This document shows, piece by piece, positions 9,046-16,277 of a DNA stretch of 64,000 nucleotides. Location of the stretch: NCBI GenBank assembly GCA_050288625.1, contig JBNKEE010000022.1, positions 1 through 64,000 of the forward strand, in the 5' to 3' direction. Each line of letters opens with the position of its first letter. Position 1 is the stretch's first letter. This DNA is from JAAGZL01 sp050288625. GTDB taxonomy: Bacteria > Pseudomonadota > Gammaproteobacteria > Chromatiales > Chromatiaceae. The translations under genes were made by a program, and so were the position numbers. The notes under the pieces were generated by a model. That model did not search any database. It had not been told where the DNA came from and worked only from the letters and a program-made list of their open reading frames with translations.

Positions 9046-9057
9046 CAGCCATTGATG

Positions 9058-10434
9058 TTAGGGCAGCGGCACCGTCTTGCCATTAATGCTAAGCAATCCA
9101 GCACTCAACTTGGCCTGGGTGGATATATTCGTACCCTCACGCTTCACCAGCTCTTGCTGAAGCAGAAAATCCAGCTGTTGCTGCGCCATCTCCTTCCTCA
9201 TGTTATCCAGCTCTTCCTCAGAAGGGGTCTCTATGTCCTGCCCCATCTTTTTTCGCTGCTCAATCTGGCGCAACAGTGCGGCCTTCGCCTGCATCTCCGC
9301 AGCCATCCTGAATAACTTCTCAGGTAGTGTAATAGCAGCATCGGCATCCAGCTTTTTCAATACTGTTTGGAAATTCCCTATCTCATCCCACTTCAATCCA
9401 TTGGCGGCGATGGACAGATTTCCGTCTATGTCTCCATCAGGGGTCTTCACAAACAGGCGCTGTATCTCCACCTTGGGATTCGCCTGCAACAGCTCCGGCC
9501 CCGCCTCAAAGATCAGACTCATCGCCGCCATGTTCTGCTGCTCCTGGGATAATCCCTGCCCCTTTATCTCCTGTATTCCCTTTTGTACCCTGGCCACCAC
9601 CTCAGCCGGGATATTGGCAAAACCCAGCTCAAACCGGACAGGCCCATATACAACATTGTTGACTGTCACTGCGTCTATCAGATAGTTGGCGTTAAAGGCC
9701 AACTTTCCCTGATCTTCGCTGGTATTACCGGAAAAATCGATGGAATCAATCTTGACCGCCACCCCCCTTTTCGGATTGTTGAATTCCAACTGTTTAACCA
9801 TAAACCTACCCTTACCCATGAGCAGGCCGAACAGTCCGGACTGGGAATTCGAATTCAGTACCACTTCCGTAAAATTGAGATTCTCGCCATTTTCTCCCCC
9901 AACCCACAACCCAGGCATCTTCAGATCTACATCTATCTGGGACAGTCCGACATCGAATGACATGACGCCGTCGACACCACTGAATTGGATCTCGGGACGT
10001 CCTGGCTTTCCAGCGAGTTTCAGGGCAGGTATGGCGACGATGGATTGACCCATGCCGTCCAGACCTATATCTGTATGAACGACCTTATTCTCCTCCCCGG
10101 GGAAAAGCGCATCTCCATCGATCATGAAAGATGTGCCCATCGAGGCCAGGGTCAATCCGCCATTCGGAGAGAGAGGGCCATGTACGATATCGTTATGCAT
10201 GGTGATCTCTATGGGATCACCCGGGGCGCCGGATGGTCTGGCCAACTTGAATTTAACCTCTGCCTGAGACCCAAACCAACCGCGTTCATATTTATCTTCG
10301 ACCACTTCCAGGCCGCTCTGCTTTATCCCGGCAATCATCTCCTGGTACTGACCCTGGACCTTGAAGCCGATAAGGCCAGGCGCGATGAACAGCGCAGCGA
10401 CGAGCACAGAAAATAGTATGGCAATTTTTCTCAT
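9058..10434 (-). CDS. YdgA-like DUF945 family envelope protein
   Basis: The 458-residue product fits the YdgA/DUF945 family: an N-terminal membrane anchor or signal (residues about 4-22), then a long region of repeated beta-rich segments. It carries the family-type motif YERGWFGSQAEVKF near 50-62. The C-terminal third includes a Gln/Glu/Lys-rich helical stretch near 385-430. The function of the family is not settled; members are thought to be inner-membrane anchored, facing the periplasm. A GGAG site lies five bases before the ATG. It lies 72 bases downstream of dxs on the same strand and may be read from the dxs promoter. Confidence 0.8.
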   Translation of the reverse strand: MRKIAILFSVLVAALFIAPGLIGFKVQGQYQEMIAGIKQSGLEVVEDKYERGWFGSQAEVKFKLARPSGAPGDPIEITMHNDIVHGPLSPNGGLTLASMGTSFMIDGDALFPGEENKVVHTDIGLDGMGQSIVAIPALKLAGKPGRPEIQFSGVDGVMSFDVGLSQIDVDLKMPGLWVGGENGENLNFTEVVLNSNSQSGLFGLLMGKGRFMVKQLEFNNPKRGVAVKIDSIDFSGNTSEDQGKLAFNANYLIDAVTVNNVVYGPVRFELGFANIPAEVVARVQKGIQEIKGQGLSQEQQNMAAMSLIFEAGPELLQANPKVEIQRLFVKTPDGDIDGNLSIAANGLKWDEIGNFQTVLKKLDADAAITLPEKLFRMAAEMQAKAALLRQIEQRKKMGQDIETPSEEELDNMRKEMAQQQLDFLLQQELVKREGTNISTQAKLSAGLLSINGKTVPLP

Positions 10435-10506
10435 AAGGACTCCAACCCCAGATTATTGTTTTCGTCTAACAAAAAAGTGCAGTGTAGAAGATAGGTTAAT
10501 AGATGA

Positions 10507-12390
10507 TCAACCGGATACAGAATTGGTCAACCTCTCATTGCCCATGTGTTCATTGATCGAATCAACCACCCCTGCAACATCCAAACCACAGAGTTGCAAC
10601 TGCTGTGCTGAGGATGCCTGTTCTATATAGCGGTCCGGCAGACCAAGGTTTAACATCGCAACGGTTATATCGTTTCTGGCCAGACACTCATTTACCGCCG
10701 ATCCGGCCCCACCATAGACAACATTCTCTTCCAACGTCACCAGGAGATCATGCTTTTCAGCCAGCCCGGTTATCATCTCCTCATCCAGAGGCTTAACAAA
10801 TCGCATGTTCACCACGGTGGCATTCAGGCTATCGGCCGCCTGCTGAGCAGTGGCCAGCATACTACCAAACGCCAGGAGGGCGATCTTCTTCCCCTCCCGA
10901 ACCAGCTCCGCCTTCCCGATCGGCAGCGGCACGCGTTCATCTGACACCTCGACGCCAGGACCGGTACCGCGCGGATAGCGCACCACGGCAGGACCCGCAT
11001 ACTCGTATGCCGTCTGCAGCATCTGCCTGCACTCATTCTCGTCAGCAGGAGCCAGCACCAACATATTTGGCAGGGTCCGCACATAACTGAGGTCAAAACT
11101 ACCGGCATGGGTGGGACCATCCTCTCCGACCAGGCCGGCACGATCCACCGCCAGGGTCACATCCAGATTCTGCAGAGATATATCATGGGCCAGCTGATCA
11201 AAGGCGCGCTGAAGAAATGTGGAATAGATCGCCACCACCGGCTTCAGGCCTTCGCAGGAGAGTCCGGCGGCAAAGGTGAGGGCGTGGGGCTCAGCTATAC
11301 CCACATCAAAGTAACGCTCCGGATACTCTTCGGCATAACGCACCAACCCCGACCCTTCCCGCATGGCAGGGGTTATGGCGACCAGCCTCGGATCTTCTGC
11401 CGCCGCATCGCAGATCCAGTCTCCGAATATCTGGGTATAGGTCGGGCCTGAGGACTTTTTCGCGATCTCACCTGTTTCAGGATTATACGGAGGTACGCCA
11501 TGATAGAAACACGGGTCACCTTCCGCCGGGGTAAAACCACAGCCCTTCTGAGTTACAACATGCAGGAAACGCGGACCAGGGATGGCCTTCATGTTCTCCA
11601 GCGTTGAGATCAGGGTATCAATATCATGTCCGTCGATCGGTCCGATATAGTTAAAACCCAGCTCTTCAAACAGGGTTCCAGGCATCACCATGCCTTTCAT
11701 GTGCTCTTCCCAGCGCCCAACAAAATCACTCACGTTCGGCATATTACTCAGGGCCGACTTTCCACCCTCCCGCACCCTGGTATATAGCTTACTGGAAAGG
11801 GCCTTGGCCAGATGATTACGGAAGGCGCCCACCGGCTGGGATATGGACATATCGTTGTCATTCAGGATCACCAGCAGATCTGTATCCATGGCGCCTGCCT
11901 GGTTCATGGCCTCAAAGGCCATACCTCCACTTATGGATGCATCGCCGATAACAGAGACGATCTGCCTCTGCTCGCCCTTCTGCTTGGACGCAACCGCCAT
12001 GCCCAGCGCAGCGCTGATGGAGGTGCTGGCATGGCCCACGCCAAAGGCGTCAAATTCACTCTCTTCCCGGCTTGGAAATCCGGACAGCCCGCCCTGCTGC
12101 CTAAGGGTGTTCATGCGATCACGCCTTCCGGTCAGAATCTTGTGCGGATAGGCCTGATGCCCCACGTCCCACACCAGCCGGTCCCATGGCGTATCAAACA
12201 CGTAATGCAGGGCGATTGTCAGTTCCACCACCCCCAACCCGACCGCCAGGTGTCCGCCGGTCCTGGAGACAGACTCAATCAGAAACGATCGCAGCTCCTC
12301 AGACAGCTGACACAGTTGACACCTGTCTAACAGCTTTAGTCCAGACGGGTTATCAACGATGCTTAGCAGTGGATATCTCTCTTCACTCAT
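10507..12390 (-). CDS. dxs: 1-deoxy-D-xylulose-5-phosphate synthase
   Basis: The 627-residue product is full length for Dxs. The thiamine diphosphate motif GDASISGG and its partner NDNDMSIS are present in the first third, and the transketolase-like central domain holds the DRAGLVGEDGPTHAG block. The enzyme condenses pyruvate and glyceraldehyde 3-phosphate, the first step of the MEP isoprenoid pathway, and feeds thiamine and pyridoxal synthesis. The usual partners ispA and xseB are not next to it; the YdgA-like gene follows instead. The ATG is preceded only by a close TAGG, so the ribosome site is weak. Confidence 0.97.
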   Translation of the reverse strand: MSEERYPLLSIVDNPSGLKLLDRCQLCQLSEELRSFLIESVSRTGGHLAVGLGVVELTIALHYVFDTPWDRLVWDVGHQAYPHKILTGRRDRMNTLRQQGGLSGFPSREESEFDAFGVGHASTSISAALGMAVASKQKGEQRQIVSVIGDASISGGMAFEAMNQAGAMDTDLLVILNDNDMSISQPVGAFRNHLAKALSSKLYTRVREGGKSALSNMPNVSDFVGRWEEHMKGMVMPGTLFEELGFNYIGPIDGHDIDTLISTLENMKAIPGPRFLHVVTQKGCGFTPAEGDPCFYHGVPPYNPETGEIAKKSSGPTYTQIFGDWICDAAAEDPRLVAITPAMREGSGLVRYAEEYPERYFDVGIAEPHALTFAAGLSCEGLKPVVAIYSTFLQRAFDQLAHDISLQNLDVTLAVDRAGLVGEDGPTHAGSFDLSYVRTLPNMLVLAPADENECRQMLQTAYEYAGPAVVRYPRGTGPGVEVSDERVPLPIGKAELVREGKKIALLAFGSMLATAQQAADSLNATVVNMRFVKPLDEEMITGLAEKHDLLVTLEENVVYGGAGSAVNECLARNDITVAMLNLGLPDRYIEQASSAQQLQLCGLDVAGVVDSINEHMGNERLTNSVSG

Positions 12391-12538
12391 CCTAATTTAC
12401 TTCTCAAATACAACAACGGGCAGTATCCGACCAATTCTACCTTAACTACAGGCCCTACGCCGAATAAACCTCTAAATTTAATCCATGGACTATCTTTCTG
12501 ACGTAAAATTCAAACATACACCATTATGCAAATTGTTT

Positions 12539-12544
12539 TATAAT
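12539..12544 (+). promoter_or_regulatory. Candidate -10 box for the DAHP synthase gene
   Basis: A perfect TATAAT lies 31 bases before the ATG at 12576 in an AT-rich stretch. No good -35 hexamer is seen 16-18 bases upstream (ATACAC at best), so an activator may be needed or the real promoter may be elsewhere. I saw no TyrR-like box. Confidence 0.4.
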
Positions 12545-12575
12545 CCAGTCTGTTACCATATTTTTACTGAAAGCA

Positions 12576-13643
12576 ATGACTTACCAGACAGACGACCTCC
12601 GTATACGCGAAATAAAAGAGCTGATCTCTCCTGAACAGTTACTGAGCGAATTCCCCATCACAGATCGGGCAGCAGAGACGGTGTACAAGGCACGGCAGGA
12701 CATCCACAGGATCCTGCACGACGATGATGACCGCCTGCTGGTGGTCATAGGGCCATGTTCGGTACATGACCCGGACGCAGCACGGGAATACGCATCTAAA
12801 CTCAAGCCGTTGCATGATGAGCTGGAGGATGACCTGCTGATCGTCATGCGGGTCTACTTTGAGAAACCACGCACCACGGTCGGCTGGAAGGGCCTGATCA
12901 ACGATCCTGATCTGAACGGCACCTTCCATATCAACAAGGGACTGCATCTGGCCAGACAGCTGTTGCTGGATATAAACAGCATGGGGCTGCCGGCGGGGAC
13001 AGAGTACCTTGACCCCATCAGCCCCCAGTATGTGGCAGATCTGATCAGTTGGGGGGCCATCGGCGCCAGGACCACAGAGAGCCAGGTGCACCGCGAACTG
13101 GCATCAGGCCTCTCATGCCCTGTCGGTTTCAAGAACGCCACCAACGGCAGTCTGAAGGTGGCCCTGGACGCCATCCGTTCCGCATCTCAGCCGCATCATT
13201 TCCTATCGGTGGTTAAGCAGGGGCGTTCCGCAATCTTCGCCACCAGCGGCAACAACGACTGTCACGTCATCCTGCGTGGAGGCACCAGACCAAACTATGA
13301 CACCGAGAGCATAAACATCGCCGCAGAGGAGATGGAGGCAGCTGGACACAAACCTCAGCTGATGATCGATTTCAGCCACGCCAACAGTCGCAAGCGGCAT
13401 GAAAAGCAGATCAGCACAGGCCATGATGTTGCGGGGCAGATCGCTCGCGGTGACCGGCGCATCATGGGGGTGATGATAGAGAGCAATCTGGTGGCCGGGA
13501 GTCAGGATATCAGGCCGGACCAGGAACTCATCTACGGCCAGAGCGTGACCGATGCCTGTATCAGCTGGGAAGAGAGTGAGCCTCTGCTGCGGGTGCTGTC
13601 AGACGCGGTAAATCAACGCAGGAACGGAAACCAGGCCGTTTAA
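12576..13643 (+). CDS. 3-deoxy-7-phosphoheptulonate (DAHP) synthase, class I
   Basis: The 355-residue protein is the size of the AroF/AroG/AroH enzymes. It has the family blocks GPCSVHDPDAAREYA, FEKPRTTVGWKGLINDP, GARTTESQVHRELASGLS and the DFSHANS motif near the C-terminus. It condenses phosphoenolpyruvate and erythrose 4-phosphate, the first step of the shikimate pathway, in the cytoplasm. I cannot tell which aromatic amino acid inhibits it from reading alone, so I give no AroF/G/H symbol. It is monocistronic and convergent with the Sel1 gene across a 41-base gap. Confidence 0.95.
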   Translation: MTYQTDDLRIREIKELISPEQLLSEFPITDRAAETVYKARQDIHRILHDDDDRLLVVIGPCSVHDPDAAREYASKLKPLHDELEDDLLIVMRVYFEKPRTTVGWKGLINDPDLNGTFHINKGLHLARQLLLDINSMGLPAGTEYLDPISPQYVADLISWGAIGARTTESQVHRELASGLSCPVGFKNATNGSLKVALDAIRSASQPHHFLSVVKQGRSAIFATSGNNDCHVILRGGTRPNYDTESINIAAEEMEAAGHKPQLMIDFSHANSRKRHEKQISTGHDVAGQIARGDRRIMGVMIESNLVAGSQDIRPDQELIYGQSVTDACISWEESEPLLRVLSDAVNQRRNGNQAV

Positions 13644-13684
13644 GCTACCTGAATGCAGGACTCAGGCCGGATCCAGGCAACGTA

Positions 13685-14128
13685 CTAAAACTCGTCAAAC
13701 CCGGCCTCACGGTAGAGGCGCTTGGCCTCCTCCAGATCCTGCTCCACCCCCAGGCCATCCTGATACATCATGGCCATGGTGGTGAGTGAACCAATCATGC
13801 CCTGATCCGCCGCCTTCCTGAACCACTCCATGGCCCTGGTGGCATCCGCCTCAACACAGTCGCCCTGCATATACATAAATCCAAGGCCGTGCTGCGCCAG
13901 GGCGTGTCCTGACTCTGCGGCCGAGGCCATATATCTCAAGGCCATGCCTTCATTCTTCACCATACCCAGCCCGTTCTGGGCCATGACCGCCATACGGTAT
14001 TGGGCCTCCGCATTGCCGGCGTCGGCCAGAGGTGAAAGCAGCTTTGAGGCATCACCAAAATACTTGGCCTCAAAGGCGGAGATCCCGCTGCGCAACTCCA
14101 TCGCCGTCTGTTCATCTAATTCAACCAT
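13685..14128 (-). CDS. Sel1-repeat protein
   Basis: The 147-residue protein carries about three Sel1-like (TPR-type) helical repeats, seen as the recurring pattern A-x2-G-x-A-x-A-Q/x-x-x-L/M-G and the words AEAQYRMAVMAQNGLG, HALAQHGLGFMYMQG and SLTTMAMMYQDGLG. Such repeats bind other proteins. There is no signal peptide, so it is probably cytosolic. I chose the ATG giving MVELDEQT because a GAGGAG site sits six bases upstream; an ATG six codons earlier lacks one. Its partner is unknown. Confidence 0.85.
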   Translation of the reverse strand: MVELDEQTAMELRSGISAFEAKYFGDASKLLSPLADAGNAEAQYRMAVMAQNGLGMVKNEGMALRYMASAAESGHALAQHGLGFMYMQGDCVEADATRAMEWFRKAADQGMIGSLTTMAMMYQDGLGVEQDLEEAKRLYREAGFDEF

Positions 14129-14212
14129 CACACACTCCTCAAACACTGCAAAATATGGTGGCGCAGCAACGCCGAACCAGGAGATAATAGGCCATCAAGG
14201 CCCTTTCATACT

Positions 14213-16258
14213 ATGCTATTCTTACGTTCTGCTACATATTATCCCTTTCATCCCCTGGAGAGACAAATCATCAACGCCGCGCGCAACATACTGTTTTTAC
14301 TGATATTAGCTCTATCTTCCCAGGTAGCGGCCAAAGATGTTGCCGTCATCTACAAAAAAGAGCGGGAGGCGTTTGTTGCCGCGGAGGACGCCCTGAAGCG
14401 GGGCAAGATAACCGAGTACCAGGAACTCAGAAAGGGTCTGGAGAACTACCCACTATATCCTTATCTGGAGTACGGGGAGTTGCGCTACGGGTTTTCCAGC
14501 AAAAAACTGCCCAGGGTTAAGGAGTTTCTCAAGAGATACCCGGACCTGCCCGTATCAGATCTGCTGCGCAGCTCCTGGTTGAATCATCTGGCCGCAAAGA
14601 AAGAGTGGGACAGCTACCTGGATCTGTACACCCCTCAGAGCAGTATTGAACGTCAATGCAGCTACATCCGCGCCCTGATCTCCACCAACGAAAGGGAGAA
14701 GGCCTATAAGCTGGTCAAGCCGATATGGCTGCATGGCAGTTCGCAGCCCGATGATTGCAACCAGGTTTTCAAGGAGTGGCAAAATGCCGGGAAACTAACC
14801 CCGAAACTGGTCTGGGGCCGGATTGAACTGGCCATGCAGGAAGGGGAGACATCCCTGGCCCGCTATCTGAGACGCTATCTGCCGGCCAAGGAGAGAGGGT
14901 GGTTCGACCAGTGGATACACATACATAACAACCCGGAGAGGATGGCCAGACACAACAAACTCATAGGCCCGAAAAGGCTTCAGCAGGCCATCCAGGCCCA
15001 TGGCCTAAAACAACTGGCCCATAGAAATATAGACACGGCACTAAAGGTCTGGGAACGACTGCAGAAAAATGAAGAGAAACTTCCGGCCGAACTAATGCAA
15101 CAGGCGGAACATACCATCGCCCTACGTCTGCTGCGCAGCGGACACAAGCGCTCTCTGGAGTTCCTGGACCGGATCCAACCCCAGGAAACAGATACCCTGC
15201 TCCATGAGAAACGCCTGCGGCATGTCCTGACCAAACAGAAATGGGACCTGCTCAATAAATGGACACAGCAACTACCTCCGCAGCTAAAGTCGAGCGATGA
15301 GTGGCGTTACTGGAACGCCAGGGCGCTGGTTGAGCTAGGAAAGGAAAAAGAGGCTAAGGCCCAACTGCAACAGCTTACCAAGGAGCGAAGTTTCTATGGC
15401 TTTCTGGCAGCCGATCTACTTAATGCGGATTACAATCTCGACTTTAATCCTACAGATGTGACTATCGCCACCATCAAACAACTGGAGAAAAATCCAGGAT
15501 TGGTCCGGTCAAGGGAGATGTTTCTACTCAACCGATTTGTCTCGGGGCGCAGGGAGTGGCGCGCCGCAACCAACAACATGAGTTCGCAACAACTTAAGGG
15601 GGCAGCCATCCTGGCGCGCGACTGGGGGTTACATGACCGTTCCATCGCCGTCCTGGCCCAGGCGGGGTTATGGGAAGATCTTAACTTACGCTTTCCTATC
15701 GCTCATCGTAAGCATGTGGATGAGGCTGCACGGAAGAAGGATCTGGACAGCGCATGGGTGTTTGCCGTTATCCGCCAGGAGAGCGCCTTCGTGCAGGATG
15801 CGCACTCTCCCGCAGGTGCCCTGGGATTGATGCAGCTGATGCCAAGGACCGCCCGTAGTACCGCACGAAGACTAAAAATGGGCTCGCCCCAGGAGAGCAA
15901 GATCCTGCAGCCGGAGATCAATATCCTCCTGGGAACCTCCTACCTTAAGTCGGTATTGGACGAGTTAGGCGAGAATATGGTATTGGCTACCGCAGCCTAC
16001 AACGCAGGTCCCGGACGGGTACGGGGTTGGCTGCCGAAAAAACCGATGCCGGCAGATCTCTGGATAGCCACCGTCCCAGTGGATGAGACCAGAGGCTATC
16101 TGCAACGCGTCCTGGCCTACACCGTGATATATAAACAGCGCTTAGGAAAAAATACGGGGCGTCTTTCGGATAGCATGCCCCTGATACAACGCAATCTAAG
16201 AAAAACGGCACAGCATCGGATGAACGCCGCCTTACAGAAGCTGATGTCCGCGCAATAG
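14213..16258 (+). CDS. slt: Soluble lytic murein transglycosylase Slt
   Basis: The 681-residue product has a signal peptide (hydrophobic run ILFLLILALSSQVAA at about 26-40), a long alpha-superhelical U/L-domain region, and a C-terminal goose-lysozyme-like SLT domain. The catalytic Glu is E523 in VIRQESAF, followed by SPAGALGLMQLMP and the AYNAGPGRV motif. It cleaves glycan strands in the periplasm to give 1,6-anhydro-muropeptides, which links it in function to Mpl. The start is uncertain: ATG 14213 has only a weak site and adds about 25 residues before the hydrophobic core. A strong GGAGAG at 14258 is followed by no standard start codon. Confidence 0.93.
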   Translation: MLFLRSATYYPFHPLERQIINAARNILFLLILALSSQVAAKDVAVIYKKEREAFVAAEDALKRGKITEYQELRKGLENYPLYPYLEYGELRYGFSSKKLPRVKEFLKRYPDLPVSDLLRSSWLNHLAAKKEWDSYLDLYTPQSSIERQCSYIRALISTNEREKAYKLVKPIWLHGSSQPDDCNQVFKEWQNAGKLTPKLVWGRIELAMQEGETSLARYLRRYLPAKERGWFDQWIHIHNNPERMARHNKLIGPKRLQQAIQAHGLKQLAHRNIDTALKVWERLQKNEEKLPAELMQQAEHTIALRLLRSGHKRSLEFLDRIQPQETDTLLHEKRLRHVLTKQKWDLLNKWTQQLPPQLKSSDEWRYWNARALVELGKEKEAKAQLQQLTKERSFYGFLAADLLNADYNLDFNPTDVTIATIKQLEKNPGLVRSREMFLLNRFVSGRREWRAATNNMSSQQLKGAAILARDWGLHDRSIAVLAQAGLWEDLNLRFPIAHRKHVDEAARKKDLDSAWVFAVIRQESAFVQDAHSPAGALGLMQLMPRTARSTARRLKMGSPQESKILQPEINILLGTSYLKSVLDELGENMVLATAAYNAGPGRVRGWLPKKPMPADLWIATVPVDETRGYLQRVLAYTVIYKQRLGKNTGRLSDSMPLIQRNLRKTAQHRMNAALQKLMSAQ

Positions 16259-16259
16259 A

Positions 16260-16277
16260 ACATCCATTAATGGATGT
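16260..16277. repeat. 18-base perfect palindrome at a convergent gene end
   Basis: ACATCCATTAATGGATGT reads the same on both strands. It begins one base after the slt stop and covers the TAA stop of the convergent cyclase-like gene. It could fold as a 7-bp stem with a TTAA loop in transcripts from either side. There is no T-run. Confidence 0.6.

Larger units (their letters stand above)
8668..9057. other. 390-base convergent intergenic region rich in dyads
   Basis: No gene is supported here. In order it holds a dyad CCCATAG-G-CTATGGG (8715-8729), a REP-like hairpin (8744-8759), repeat copy 2 (8876-8912), a hairpin ATCACGCGG-GCTGGG-CCGCGTGAT (8959-8982) and a long imperfect hairpin (9014-9045). 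An 8-base inverted pair ACGCGAAT (8668-8675) and ATTCGCGT (8865-8872) brackets the first part. It lies between the ends of rnd and the YdgA-like gene, where terminators and repeats tend to gather. Confidence 0.65.

Noticed and set aside
8950..9315. 121-codon frame at the end of the YdgA-like gene
   Set aside because: It is mostly antisense to the YdgA-like gene and lacks a ribosome site.
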